Shown here one piece after another: positions 1-9,429 of a stretch of 64,000 bases of DNA. The position numbers and the translations under genes were made by a program. The stretch lies in the NCBI RefSeq assembly GCF_000384235.1, contig NZ_KB913033.1, positions 1-64,000 on the forward strand, given 5' to 3'. Within the stretch, counting starts at the first letter, position 1. Each line of letters opens with the position of its first letter. The stretch is from Hydrogenovibrio halophilus DSM 15072. Lineage in GTDB: Bacteria; Pseudomonadota; Gammaproteobacteria; Thiomicrospirales; Thiomicrospiraceae. A model generated the notes under the pieces. It was not told the origin of the DNA, did not search any database, and saw nothing but the letters and a program-made list of their open reading frames with translations.

Positions 1-995
<995 letters not shown>

Positions 996-1217
996 ATCAT
1001 GATTCGACGTTTTTTAGTGAGCTCGCCGTGCTCTGTAAAACGCTCGGAATTGACGAGTAAATGCATTAACATATACTTCGTCTCGAGCAATTTATGCGGG
1101 TCACTCACCTTAGGGAGTTTCCACATAAATTGTCTCTGAATTACCTGTTTTTTAAAGATCTTGGGTCTTTCTCTTCTCAAGCAACTCGCCCTTTGACGTG
1201 TCCCTCAAGAGCTGCGT
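996..1217 (-). other. rrn leader with boxA-like antitermination signal
   Basis: This is the transcribed leader between the proximal rrn promoter and 16S. On the minus strand it contains GATCTTTAAAAAACAGG (about 1144-1160), close to the boxA core TGCTCTTTAACA. After it comes GACAATTTATGTGGAAACTC, which parallels the E. coli rrn leader segment downstream of boxA. This fits Nus-factor antitermination of rRNA transcription. No protein gene is supported here. Confidence 0.75.
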
Positions 1218-1246
1218 ATTCTAGTGCGAGTGACCGTTGCAGTCAA
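1218..1246 (-). promoter_or_regulatory. rrn promoter, proximal (P2)
   Basis: On the minus strand there is a -35 TTGACT (1241-1246), an exactly 17-bp spacer and a -10 TAGAAT (1218-1223), pointing into the 16S gene. The spacing is optimal for the housekeeping sigma factor. The same -10 context (TAGAATACGC) recurs 200 bp further upstream, which suggests a tandem rrn promoter pair. Confidence 0.8.
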
Positions 1247-1417
1247 GCGTCTTTTTGAAGTTTTTTTGATGTTTTTGCTTCAGGTCTGTGTCTTTCTTAA
1301 ACCTTCGCTTTTCACATCGCTTCTCAGACCAAAACGGGGCGCATTAAAACCGTTTATTCAACTTGCTTCTCTGCGCCTTGTCCGGCCTGACTGGCTCACT
1401 CGCTGAGCAGGTGGCGT

Positions 1418-1445
1418 ATTCTAGCCTTTCTGACTTGGAACGCAA
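1418..1445 (-). promoter_or_regulatory. rrn promoter, distal (P1)
   Basis: On the minus strand there is a -10 TAGAAT (1418-1423) with -35 TTGCGT (1440-1445) and a 16-bp spacer. The -10 block TAGAATACGC is identical to that of the proximal promoter. A T/A-rich stretch (about 1449-1466) lies just upstream, where an UP element would sit. The rest of 1447-1652 separates this rrn promoter from the divergent deacetylase gene, and I see no further gene in it. Confidence 0.6.
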
Positions 1446-1652
1446 GGGGTTTTTTGGAAACTTTTGGAGGGATTCTGCCCGGTGTTCTGACTCGCCCATC
1501 AGCTGAATCAGCATACGGCCATTCCACAACAAGGGGTTAGCGTTGTATTTTCGGTCTTTTTCATCTTTTCTGTGAAATCTGGCTACCATCTGACAGTAAG
1601 ATAAACAGTAAAATAAACCAAACAATTTTATTATTTGGCATTGGAGGCCGGG

Positions 1653-2822
1653 ATGAAAAGGGTTGATTCAGGACGTCGTGAACTGATTAAGAAACTGATT
1701 GCTCTGGGGCTGGCTGGCAGCCCGCTGTCTCAAGCCGCTTTGGCTTCTGACCCCAAAACCACCAGGCCTGGTCAATTTCGTACCGGGGTTGTGCTTGATC
1801 CGTTGTTTTTCAAGCACAACATGCCCGACCATCCTGAAGGGGCCGATCGTTTAAAGGCCATTGATCAGGAATTGGAGGCTCAAGGGCTCTGGGATCAGCT
1901 CACGCCCATCCAGTCGAAACTGGCCACAGAAGAGGAGTTGCTGTGGGCGCATGATCCGGGCTACATAGATGAAATCCGTGCCATGAGCAACCAGGCCGGT
2001 GATTCTGTGGACTATTATGATCCTTATGCAGGCGACACCTACATCAATGCGCACAGTTTTGATGCGGCCAGAATGGCGGCGGGCAGTCACATCAACATGA
2101 ACCTGGCAGTGTATGACCGAACCATTGATCATGGCTTTTCGCTTTTACGTCCGCCCGGCCATCATGCCCTAAAAAACAAGGCCATGGGTTTTTGCATTTT
2201 CAATTCCGACATCATTGCCGCCAAAGCACTGCAAAAATACCGAGGGGTCAAAAAAATTGCGATCATTGATTTTGATGTGCATCACGGCAATGGCACACAA
2301 GATTTGTCGGATGCCGACGAAAACATCATGGCGATTTCGATCCATCAACACCCTTTCTGGCCCATGACGGGTGGCGCAGACTTCACAGGCAACGATCAGG
2401 CCAAAGGCACAGTGGTCAATCTGCCGTTTCAGGAAGGTGCGGGCGACACCACTTACCTGAATGTGTACGATGAAATCATTCACCCCAAACTTGAAGCCTT
2501 TGAACCCGAACAGATCATTGTGTTCGCAGGCTACGATGCGCATTGGCTGGATCCGCTGGCTCAGCATCGAGTATCGGTACTGGGCTTTAACCGCCTAGTC
2601 AAAAAATGTCTGGCGTCGGCCAAGACACTGTGTCAGGGCCGGATTAGCTTTTCCCTGGGCGGCGGCTACGAACTGGAACCTTTGGCCAAATGCACGGCCG
2701 GGACGCTTCATACTTTGCTGAACAACCCGGAACAGACCCAAAACCCCATCGGGCTACCTTCATTGGGCGAAGAAGATTTCAGCGAGCAAATCGCTCAACT
2801 GAAGTCCCATCACCTGGATTAA
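1653..2822 (+). CDS. Tat-exported histone-deacetylase-family amidohydrolase
   Basis: A zinc-dependent deacetylase of the HDAC/acetylpolyamine amidohydrolase fold. The family motifs are in order: RPPGHHA, DFDVHHGNGTQD (Asp/His metal ligands), AGYDAHWLDPL (second Asp ligand) and a Gly-rich GGGYELEPL before the end. The ATG at 1653 is preceded by a good GGAGG; an upstream TTG (1635) in the same frame would spoil the signal peptide. The N terminus carries a twin-arginine (GRRELIKK) followed by a hydrophobic stretch ending near ALA-SDP, so export by Tat is likely. That is unusual, because most bacterial HDAC-like proteins are cytoplasmic. The substrate is unknown; acetylated polyamines or other small acetamides are possible. 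The next gene starts 3 bp after the stop and is also exported, which suggests a two-gene periplasmic pathway. A copy of the ACCAGGCCTGGT palindrome sits just after the signal peptide. Confidence 0.88.
   Translation: MKRVDSGRRELIKKLIALGLAGSPLSQAALASDPKTTRPGQFRTGVVLDPLFFKHNMPDHPEGADRLKAIDQELEAQGLWDQLTPIQSKLATEEELLWAHDPGYIDEIRAMSNQAGDSVDYYDPYAGDTYINAHSFDAARMAAGSHINMNLAVYDRTIDHGFSLLRPPGHHALKNKAMGFCIFNSDIIAAKALQKYRGVKKIAIIDFDVHHGNGTQDLSDADENIMAISIHQHPFWPMTGGADFTGNDQAKGTVVNLPFQEGAGDTTYLNVYDEIIHPKLEAFEPEQIIVFAGYDAHWLDPLAQHRVSVLGFNRLVKKCLASAKTLCQGRISFSLGGGYELEPLAKCTAGTLHTLLNNPEQTQNPIGLPSLGEEDFSEQIAQLKSHHLD
1761..1772. repeat. ACCAGGCCTGGT palindrome, exact copy 1
   Basis: Perfect 12-bp palindrome within the exported HDAC-like gene, read as RPGQF. 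Flanks AAAACC and CAATTT. Confidence 0.9.
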
Positions 2823-2825
2823 CTC

Positions 2826-3680
2826 ATGCAACGAAAACCGACGTTCCTATCCGGCGCTTGGCTGAGTACGCTTTTGCTTCTCTCAGCCAGTCCTTTATGG
2901 GCACAAACACCCCTGCCACCTTTGTTCGACAGCCATTCGCATTATTCAAAAGCCGATGCCGAGCGGTTCACACCAGAGGACATTGCCGACAAATATGAAC
3001 GACTCAATATCATCGGTGCCATGATTTCGAGCACACCCACTGAAAAGACCGAGGCCCTGCACCAGGTGATGCCGGACAGAATCGCCCCCTTCCTGAGCCT
3101 TTACCCCAACAGGGCGCACAAACCCGTGTGGATGCAAAGACTGAGCACACTGGAGGACATCGAAGCCAAATTGGACCGATTTCCCTATCAGGGCATTGGT
3201 GAATTTCACATTTTCAGGCAGGAAGCCTACAGTCCGGTTCTGGAGCGTGTGGTGCGCATTGCCGAAGAGCGAAACCTGTCTCTGCAGATTCATGGGGATG
3301 CGACCATTATCAACCGGGTTTACCAGCTTGCGCCCGACCTGACGGTGATCTGGGCGCATTTGGGAACCGTACCGGTGCCGGAATATCTGGACCGGGTACT
3401 GGCTCGCCATCCAAACCTTTATATCGACACCTCGGTTCGCGACAAGCTTTTTACGGATGAACACGGCCAGCTCAGGCCAAAATGGCGGGATTTTTTCATC
3501 AAGAACCAGGACAGGTTGCTGGCTGCGGTGGACACCTACAGCACCCAGCGCTGGGAACGCCTTGACCAGGCGGTGGCCAACATACGCCAGTGGCTGAATC
3601 AACTGCCTGAGCCAGCTCGCAGCAAGCTGGCCTGGCAAAATGGCATAAAAGTGTACAAAATGCCTCTTCTCGAACCTTAA
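2826..3680 (+). CDS. Exported TIM-barrel amidohydrolase (Amidohydro_2-like)
   Basis: A metal-dependent hydrolase of the amidohydrolase superfamily, 284 aa. The N terminus is a Sec-type signal peptide (basic MQRK, hydrophobic LLLLSASPLWA, cleavage near WAQ). The mature protein opens with FDSHSHYS, the strand-1 His-x-His metal site. Later His-containing strands include LQIHGD and VIWAHLG (about residues 157 and 178), with a C-terminal AAVDTY where the catalytic Asp of strand 8 is expected. It is co-transcribed with the exported HDAC-like gene, 3 bp upstream. Inference: both act in the periplasm on the same small molecule. Substrate not recognisable. Confidence 0.8.
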   Translation: MQRKPTFLSGAWLSTLLLLSASPLWAQTPLPPLFDSHSHYSKADAERFTPEDIADKYERLNIIGAMISSTPTEKTEALHQVMPDRIAPFLSLYPNRAHKPVWMQRLSTLEDIEAKLDRFPYQGIGEFHIFRQEAYSPVLERVVRIAEERNLSLQIHGDATIINRVYQLAPDLTVIWAHLGTVPVPEYLDRVLARHPNLYIDTSVRDKLFTDEHGQLRPKWRDFFIKNQDRLLAAVDTYSTQRWERLDQAVANIRQWLNQLPEPARSKLAWQNGIKVYKMPLLEP

Positions 3681-3703
3681 ACAAAACCGTCATCCAACCA
3701 GAC

Positions 3704-3731
3704 TGTGACCTTTATAAAAATTCGCTATAAT
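3704..3731 (+). promoter_or_regulatory. Candidate sigma-70 promoter of ugd
   Basis: A consensus -10 TATAAT (3726-3731) lies 37 bp before the ugd start codon. A weak -35 (TGTGAC, 3704-3709) sits 16 bp upstream. The -10 is convincing and the -35 is not. Confidence 0.5.
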
Positions 3732-3767
3732 CCCCAGCTAATTTGAACTTTTCTGAAAGGTGGGTCC

Positions 3768-4940
3768 ATGAAAATTGCCGTTGCGGGAACGGGCTACGTC
3801 GGACTGTCTCTGGCTGTGTTGCTGGCCCAGCATCATGAGGTTGTGGCTCTTGATATCGTTAAAGAAAAAGTCGCCCTCATTAACAACAAAATCTCACCGA
3901 TTGCTGACACCGAAATCGAAGATTTTCTGAAGAACAAGCCTCTTGACCTGACCGCCACGACAGAGCCGACTACCGCGTATCTGAATGCGGATTTTGTCGT
4001 GATTGCCACGCCGACCGATTACGATACCGTCACCAATACGTTTAACACCAAAACCGTGGAAAGCGTCATTGAAAAGGTCTTGTCGATCAACCCCAATGCC
4101 GTGATGGTGGTCAAATCCACCATTCCGGTCGGTTACACCCTGGACATCAAAGCCAAATTCAAAAGTGACAACATATTGTTCTCACCCGAATTCCTCCGTG
4201 AAGGCAAAGCGCTTTGGGACAATCTTTACCCCTCAAGAATTGTGATTGGAGAACAGTCTGAACGTGCTCAAACTTTTGCCAATCTGCTTATTGAAGGGGC
4301 AGCCAAACCTGAAAGCGAAATTCCGGTATTGTTTACCGACTCCACCGAGGCTGAAGGTATCAAGCTGTTTGCCAATACTTATTTGGCCTTGCGCGTCGCC
4401 TACTTCAATGAACTCGACACCTACTGCGAAACCCATGGATTGAGCACCAAACAGGTCATTGAAGGCGTCGGTCTCGATCCTCGAATCGGTGACCATTACA
4501 ACAACCCGAGCTTTGGTTATGGTGGCTACTGTCTGCCCAAAGACACCAAGCAACTGCTCGCCAACTATCAGGAAGTGCCACAAAATCTGATTCAGGCGAT
4601 TGTGGAGGCCAACACCACCCGCAAAGATTTTATTGCCGACCAAATCATCAAACGCGCCCCCAAAATCGTGGGCGTTCACCGATTGATTATGAAGCAAGGC
4701 TCCGACAATTTCCGCGCCAGCGCCATCCAAGGGGTGATGAAGCGCATCAAAGCCAAGGGCATTGAGGTGATTGTCTACGAGCCGGTGCTCGAACAGGACG
4801 AGTTTTTCCACTCCAAGGTTTACCATGACCTGGAAGCGTTCAAAGCCGACTCCGATGTCATCCTCGCCAACCGCCTGACCGACGACATTTTCGATGTCAA
4901 AGACAAGGTGTATACTAGAGACTTGTTTGGTAAGGACTGA
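3768..4940 (+). CDS. ugd: UDP-glucose 6-dehydrogenase
   Basis: Oxidises UDP-glucose to UDP-glucuronate with NAD+, in the cytoplasm, supplying precursor for capsule or LPS. Rossmann motif GTGYVGLS at residues 7-14, and catalytic-cysteine motif [11 protein letters not shown] near residue 255. The 390 aa length is normal for the short bacterial Ugd class. The start is preceded by GAAAGGTGGGTCC, a good ribosome site. The UDP-glucuronate epimerase-like gene 1.4 kb downstream would use its product. Several small toxin-antitoxin-like genes now separate the two, which suggests insertion into a former operon. Confidence 0.96.
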   Translation: MKIAVAGTGYVGLSLAVLLAQHHEVVALDIVKEKVALINNKISPIADTEIEDFLKNKPLDLTATTEPTTAYLNADFVVIATPTDYDTVTNTFNTKTVESVIEKVLSINPNAVMVVKSTIPVGYTLDIKAKFKSDNILFSPEFLREGKALWDNLYPSRIVIGEQSERAQTFANLLIEGAAKPESEIPVLFTDSTEAEGIKLFANTYLALRVAYFNELDTYCETHGLSTKQVIEGVGLDPRIGDHYNNPSFGYGGYCLPKDTKQLLANYQEVPQNLIQAIVEANTTRKDFIADQIIKRAPKIVGVHRLIMKQGSDNFRASAIQGVMKRIKAKGIEVIVYEPVLEQDEFFHSKVYHDLEAFKADSDVILANRLTDDIFDVKDKVYTRDLFGKD

Positions 4941-4952
4941 GCAGGGGGTTAC

Positions 4953-5168
4953 ATGTACGCCATTCAAATCGAAAACCCAGAGTTAGAAAAACTTGCGATT
5001 GATGTCTTTGGAAAAACACCAATTCAAGAAGATTCTGATTTGTATGAATTTCTAACTCAAAAAAAGATTCAAAAAGATCTGGAAGAAAGCATGGAGCAAG
5101 CACTAAACGGCGACACCATGAGCATGGATGACGCATTTAAGAAGACTTGCCCAGAACATGGTGTTTAG
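4953..5168 (+). CDS. Small acidic protein, unknown function (antitoxin-like?)
   Basis: 71 aa, not recognised. It starts 12 bp after ugd with a strong AGGGGG ribosome site. The C-terminal half (DLEESMEQALNGDTMSMDDA) is acidic and helical and resembles the tail of RelB-type antitoxins. No toxin gene overlaps it. AT content is higher than in the flanking metabolic genes. It may be a solitary or degraded antitoxin, or it may work with the DUF2442-like gene 100 bp downstream. The coding call rests on the ribosome site and position. Confidence 0.6.
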   Translation: MYAIQIENPELEKLAIDVFGKTPIQEDSDLYEFLTQKKIQKDLEESMEQALNGDTMSMDDAFKKTCPEHGV

Positions 5169-5267
5169 TGTTTTTCAATTTCACAACCAGAGCACAGAAA
5201 TCGCTCTCAGACATCGCTTATTTTTCAAACGACGTCTAATATGCATCAAAATTGAAGGGAAAGTGAA

Positions 5268-5552
5268 ATGAGTCTACCAGATGAAATCAAAGTGGTCTCA
5301 GCCGATTATTTGGGAGATTTCGCGCTCAAAACCCATTTCAGTGATGGTCATCATCAAACTGTCCACTTTAAAAATTTTATTTTTCAACATGCCCATTCAG
5401 ACATCCAAAAGTACAAAGATGAGTCCGCATTCAAAAATTTTCAGATTTCTGATGGTGACTTGATTTGGGATGATTACGAACTGTGTTTTCCGATTGCAGA
5501 TTTATACGAAAACAAAAACATCGAAATCCCACACAATAAAAATGTCGCTTAA
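5268..5552 (+). CDS. DUF2442-like small protein
   Basis: 94 aa. The C-terminal part (ISDGDLIWDDYELCFPIADL) matches the end of the DUF2442 family as I remember it, where a D-x-x-L-x-W segment precedes the last helix. DUF2442 proteins are commonly found beside DUF4160 proteins in putative toxin-antitoxin pairs, but no DUF4160 partner is visible here. The ribosome site is AAGGGAAAG, 4 bp before the ATG. It lies in a block of small mobile-type genes between ugd and the epimerase. Confidence 0.7.
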   Translation: MSLPDEIKVVSADYLGDFALKTHFSDGHHQTVHFKNFIFQHAHSDIQKYKDESAFKNFQISDGDLIWDDYELCFPIADLYENKNIEIPHNKNVA

Positions 5553-5586
5553 AACCGTCCAGGACAAAGACCTTAAATAAAAAGCC

Positions 5587-5886
5587 ATGCGACTCAGAAC
5601 GAACGAAATCGACACCATCAAGGGCACCATTCACGCCCTGTTACCGGACGTTACCATCAAGCTGTTTGGTTCACGGGTGGATGACGAACAAAAAGGTGGC
5701 GACGTGGATTTGCTGATTATCTCGGAACAACCGGTTGAGCGCCCAGCGTGGACAAAAGCGCAAATCGAAGCCAGATTAACCCGCGCCTTTCATGGCCGTA
5801 AAGTCGATATCGTGTTGGACGCACCCAATCTTGTTCACGGCACCATTCATCAAATCGCACGTACTGAAGGGATTTTAATCAGTTAA
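5587..5886 (+). CDS. MNT-domain nucleotidyltransferase, antitoxin of a HepT-type module
   Basis: 99 aa minimal nucleotidyltransferase. The catalytic motif LFGSRVDDEQKGGDVDLLI (residues 27-45) gives the GS...DxD signature of the MNT fold. In type VII toxin-antitoxin modules, MNT proteins AMPylate the HepT toxin. Its stop codon directly abuts the start of the HepT-like gene, which is the typical operon arrangement. The motif is intact, so the enzyme is probably active. Confidence 0.88.
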   Translation: MRLRTNEIDTIKGTIHALLPDVTIKLFGSRVDDEQKGGDVDLLIISEQPVERPAWTKAQIEARLTRAFHGRKVDIVLDAPNLVHGTIHQIARTEGILIS

Positions 5887-6363
5887 ATGAACAGTGAAAA
5901 ACAACATGAAAGGCTTGAGTTTCTTTTCCGGGTGGTTGAAAAAGAAATCCATCACCTAAAATTTGCTATGGAGCAGGTATTTTCTCAAAGGATAACACCA
6001 CAAACGGTTCAGAAGCTGGAACAACTGCCAGAGCTTGCCCTTAAGATTGAAGGATTTACCAGCCGTTTCTGCCGACTTCAAGACACATTGGGAGATAAGC
6101 TTCTACCTGCCCTTTTGCATTCTTTGGGCGAGCCCAAAGCACCCTTACTTATTAACCTGGATAAAGCAGAAAAATACGGTTGGCTGGATTCAAGCGATGA
6201 CTGGTTAAGCCTGCGCTCGCTGCGCAATCAAATGGTCCACGAATACATCGAAGATCCAACCCTGTTTTTAGATGCCATTGAAGCAGCAAGAGCCGCTACC
6301 CCAATGCTGGTTTCTTTCTCAGAAAAACTTAAACAAACATACACTAACCAAAGTTCCAAATGA
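5887..6363 (+). CDS. HepT-like ribonuclease toxin
   Basis: 158 aa, all-helical HepT/HI0074-type protein. It contains RSLRNQMVHEY near residues 114-124, which supplies the R-x4-H-x-Y motif that forms the RNase active site in HepT toxins. The Tyr is the residue AMPylated by the MNT partner in characterised systems. The gene starts on the base after the MNT stop and overlaps the following epimerase by 4 bp, so the module is transcriptionally tied to the polysaccharide genes. Confidence 0.85.
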   Translation: MNSEKQHERLEFLFRVVEKEIHHLKFAMEQVFSQRITPQTVQKLEQLPELALKIEGFTSRFCRLQDTLGDKLLPALLHSLGEPKAPLLINLDKAEKYGWLDSSDDWLSLRSLRNQMVHEYIEDPTLFLDAIEAARAATPMLVSFSEKLKQTYTNQSSK

Positions 6364-7436
6364 ATACACAACTAGCCCCACAATCCATTCTCGTCACTGG
6401 CAGTGCCGGCTTCATTGGTTTTTACCTGGTCAAACAGCTACTCAAGCAGGGGCACCAAGTGACTGGCATTGATAACCTTAATGACTACTATGACCCGCAA
6501 CTGAAAACCGACCGTCTTGACGACCTGAAGCAGTTGATTGCAAGCGACACTCTACCGGCGTCGGCTGAGTATGCGTTTTTTGAACTGGATCTGGCCGACC
6601 GGGATGGGGTAAAAAAGTTGTTTGAGGACCATGGTTTCGACATCGCCGTCAATTTGGGCGCCCAGGCAGGCGTGCGTTATTCAATCGAAAACCCACATGC
6701 GTATGTGGATGCGAATCTGGTTGGGTTTGTGAATATTCTGGAAGGCTGTCGCCAGCAAAAGATCAAGCATTTGGTCTACGCCAGCTCCAGCTCCGTTTAT
6801 GGCATGAATTGCAAACAACCGTTCAGCACGGATGACCGAGTGGATTATCCCATTAGCCTCTATGCCGCCACCAAAAAGTCCAACGAACTGATGGCCCACA
6901 CCTACAGCCATCTATACAACCTGCCAACCACCGGCTTGCGCTTTTTTACCGTGTATGGCCCTTTTGGGCGTCCTGACATGGCCTATTTCAAATTCACCAA
7001 AGCCATCTTGGAAGGCAAACAAATCGATGTGTACAACAATGGCGAAATGAAACGCGACTTTACCTATATCGATGACATCATCGAAGGGGTCACACGGGTC
7101 ATGGACCGGATCCCTGCGCCGACCTCTCCGCGTCACCCTGAACTGGATTCAGGGTCTCAAAAAGGCAACAACCTATCCAATGCGGTCGCTCCCTACAAGA
7201 TTTACAACATCGGCAATAACCAACCCGTCACGCTCAGACGCTTTATCACAGCGATTGAAACCGCCTGCGGACAAAAAGCCAATGAAAATCTGATGCCCAT
7301 GCAACCCGGTGATGTGCCCATCACCTACGCCGATGTGGATGATTTAATGGCCGATACCGGTTTCAAGCCCTCCACCAGCATTGAAGACGGGATTGCCAAA
7401 TTTGTTGAGTGGTACAAAGCGTACTATCCGTCATGA
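6360..7436 (+). CDS. NAD-dependent epimerase, UDP-glucuronate 4-epimerase type
   Basis: Short-chain dehydrogenase fold sugar-nucleotide epimerase, probably converting UDP-glucuronate to UDP-galacturonate. TGSAGFIGFYL (near residue 13) is the NAD-binding Gly motif. SSSSVYG and YAATKKSNE supply the Ser, Tyr and Lys catalytic residues. The conserved GLRFFTVYGPFGRPDMA and YNIGNNQPV follow. Ugd, the source of its substrate, is upstream. At 358 aa it is about 20 residues longer than usual. The excess lies in a variable loop (about residues 250-275) that holds RHPELDSGSQ, the translation of a palindromic repeat. The start codon overlaps the HepT-like stop by 4 bp. Confidence 0.9.
   Translation: MNTQLAPQSILVTGSAGFIGFYLVKQLLKQGHQVTGIDNLNDYYDPQLKTDRLDDLKQLIASDTLPASAEYAFFELDLADRDGVKKLFEDHGFDIAVNLGAQAGVRYSIENPHAYVDANLVGFVNILEGCRQQKIKHLVYASSSSVYGMNCKQPFSTDDRVDYPISLYAATKKSNELMAHTYSHLYNLPTTGLRFFTVYGPFGRPDMAYFKFTKAILEGKQIDVYNNGEMKRDFTYIDDIIEGVTRVMDRIPAPTSPRHPELDSGSQKGNNLSNAVAPYKIYNIGNNQPVTLRRFITAIETACGQKANENLMPMQPGDVPITYADVDDLMADTGFKPSTSIEDGIAKFVEWYKAYYPS
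7135..7155 (+). repeat. Palindromic repeat translated in frame (RHPELDSGSQ type)
   Basis: A perfect 8-bp inverted repeat, ACCCTGAA (7135-7142) and TTCAGGGT (7148-7155), with a 5-nt loop. It lies inside the epimerase gene and is read as RHPELDSGSQ. This peptide is a familiar conceptual translation of repetitive palindromes in many proteobacterial genomes. It falls in a loop of the protein that varies in the family, so the enzyme probably tolerates it. Confidence 0.75.
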
Positions 7437-7480
7437 ACCGCACACGCTGAGCTCATCGTTTGAAACCTTCTAACACCACA

Positions 7481-8098
7481 ATGGACAAGGCTTCCAAACA
7501 GATACACCTGAAAGACGCTGACCTGATTGGTGAGGGGCGCGACCGCTTGTGCTTCCAGCACCCGTCCGACCCCAGTTTGTGCATCAAAGTAGCCAAAAAA
7601 AAAGAAAAACAAACTGCGAGAGAAATTCGCTACCTGAACTATCTGCATAAAAAGCAAAGAGACCTAACCTACATCAGCGACTACCACCACAGCGTCAAAA
7701 CCAATTACGGCAAAGGGCATGTGTTTGACTTGATCACCGATCAAAACGGTTCGGTTGCGCCTTCTCTTTACCAGTTACTTAGTGCCAACCAGCTCACCCC
7801 CGAACAACTCAACGAAGCCCTCTCCACCCTTTCAGAATATCTCAGCCGAGAAAACCTTTGCGTGTTTGACCTCAGTCCTCGTAATCTGGCCGCCAAACAA
7901 AACCAGCAGGGCCAATACCGCTTGTACATGATTGATGGAATCGGCCTTGCTTCGCCAGACCCATTTACTTTTCGAATGCCTCTTTTAACAAAGCGATTGA
8001 TGGGAAAAAGATGGAGAAGATTAATAAAAAAAATAACAGTGACAGTCTCTCACTCAAGCACTGACTTATCCGTACGTAGTGACGTGAAAGACTTTTGA
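7481..8098 (+). CDS. YrbL-like (PhoP regulatory network) kinase-fold protein
   Basis: About 205 aa, resembling YrbL of enteric bacteria: GEGRDRLCFQHPSDPSLCIK with the VAKK lysine near the N terminus, then a degenerate protein-kinase-like core (VFDLSPRNLAAK corresponds to the catalytic HxDxxxxN region, and MIDGIG to the DFG site). YrbL-family proteins are predicted small-molecule or protein kinases of the APH/Kdo-kinase type. The ATG at 7481 lacks a clear ribosome site; an in-frame TTG at 7460 is an alternative. A run of nine A (7595-7603) lies in the Lys-rich stretch. The 3' end overlaps the convergent O-antigen ligase by 49 bp. Confidence 0.72.
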   Translation: MDKASKQIHLKDADLIGEGRDRLCFQHPSDPSLCIKVAKKKEKQTAREIRYLNYLHKKQRDLTYISDYHHSVKTNYGKGHVFDLITDQNGSVAPSLYQLLSANQLTPEQLNEALSTLSEYLSRENLCVFDLSPRNLAAKQNQQGQYRLYMIDGIGLASPDPFTFRMPLLTKRLMGKRWRRLIKKITVTVSHSSTDLSVRSDVKDF

Positions 8099-9429
8099 TT
8101 TAACAAAGAGAATGCCACTAACAATGTTAAAAAAAGTCCAACATGGGCTGAATAAGTTGAATACTGAAGTGGGCTTTCTGGCATAAAAAGCAATATCGTT
8201 GCTGATGTAAAAACCAAACCCGCTACCCAAATTGCTTTACTCTCACCTCTGGATTTCTTGAGCCCCCTTAAAAAGAATCCCAACAGAAAAATAAAGATCA
8301 AAACAATCAAAATAAACGGAATTAAACCAAAATTTATCCAAGTCATCAAAAACTGGTTGTGAATTTGCGAAAAATGAAAGCCATTTGAACTAACATTATA
8401 TTTTTCTGTGAGCAGCTGTGCTGTCTTCGACGTTAAATTTGATTCAAAATCATCTGCGCCATGCCCTAAAAAAGGTTGTTCTTTTATTAGATCAATGCCG
8501 ACTTCATACATGACTAGGCGCCTGCCGACACTTGTCTCTACATTTTCTTCTGTCAGATATTGTTCGACATCACTCCAAGCCTGCACAACACGCTTTTGCA
8601 TAACTTCGCCAACAAACGTTACCCCTATTAAAGCCAAAATTGAAACTATGCCACCGACTAAAAATAGTTTTTTTTCAAAAGAAAACTTGGCTTTTGAAAT
8701 CAAATACAAATAAAAACCGCCCCAACCTATTATTGCTTCGGGCCAACCGATCCATGCGGTTCTAGACTGTGATAAAACAACAGCAAGAAAATTTATCAAT
8801 GTCATAACACACCACAGCACTAAAACCTTCTTACCTTGCCGGTATGCCCACACAAAACCACCAAGCATCAAAATAAACAAAGCATTGGCATAGACACCGA
8901 ATTTTATCGGATTGCTGTAGGCCCGACCTAAGCGAGCTTCTCCTTCAAACACTTTCCAACCATAATGGGTCAATTCCATCGTGATGGGCACCAACAAAAC
9001 AAAACTGGAAACTAATAGAAAATACCAAAAAAAGTCTTCCGCAGGCTTCGTCAATAAAATCGCAGCCAAAACGACCAGAAACCCAATAAACAGTGCCGTT
9101 ATCCTTAATACTGAACGACTTTCTTCTAATAAAGGCGCATGAAATAAACTAATAGCGAAAACCGATATGACATAACTTAAAATTAATCCCCCCCAAACCA
9201 AAACTGATTTTTGAGTCAAGTCATCCCAGCTTTCCGCTTTTAGTAAATAGACTAAAACCACCAAGAAAAACCCAAACAAAAGTTCAAAGTTGTAAGGAAC
9301 TGTTCCTCTTAAAACATACCCAGAAAACAAAAGTATCATGGCTAAAAATAGCCACCAAGCTAGTTTAGGATGTGGACAAATATCACCAATAATAATTTTC
9401 ATCATCTTCAACATGTATTTTTCAGACAT
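8050..9429 (-). CDS. O-antigen ligase family membrane protein (WaaL/Wzy_C)
   Basis: 459 aa, about a dozen hydrophobic helices. A large periplasmic loop carries GHGADDF and QIHNQFLMTWINFG, the His-x-x-x-L...W region typical of the Wzy_C ligase/polymerase family. It would join undecaprenyl-linked glycan to lipid A-core or polymerise repeats. It is the last gene of the minus-strand glycan cluster and overlaps the kinase-like gene upstream by 22 bp. It is clearly more AT-rich than the flanking genes, as often seen for laterally acquired O-antigen genes. Ligase versus polymerase cannot be settled from sequence alone. Confidence 0.85.
   Translation of the reverse strand: MSEKYMLKMMKIIIGDICPHPKLAWWLFLAMILLFSGYVLRGTVPYNFELLFGFFLVVLVYLLKAESWDDLTQKSVLVWGGLILSYVISVFAISLFHAPLLEESRSVLRITALFIGFLVVLAAILLTKPAEDFFWYFLLVSSFVLLVPITMELTHYGWKVFEGEARLGRAYSNPIKFGVYANALFILMLGGFVWAYRQGKKVLVLWCVMTLINFLAVVLSQSRTAWIGWPEAIIGWGGFYLYLISKAKFSFEKKLFLVGGIVSILALIGVTFVGEVMQKRVVQAWSDVEQYLTEENVETSVGRRLVMYEVGIDLIKEQPFLGHGADDFESNLTSKTAQLLTEKYNVSSNGFHFSQIHNQFLMTWINFGLIPFILIVLIFIFLLGFFLRGLKKSRGESKAIWVAGLVFTSATILLFMPESPLQYSTYSAHVGLFLTLLVAFSLLNQKSFTSLRTDKSVLE

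Noticed and set aside
2169-2567. Antisense frames inside the HDAC-like and other well-supported genes
   Set aside because: Each lies wholly within a gene with intact motifs on the other strand and shows no family features.
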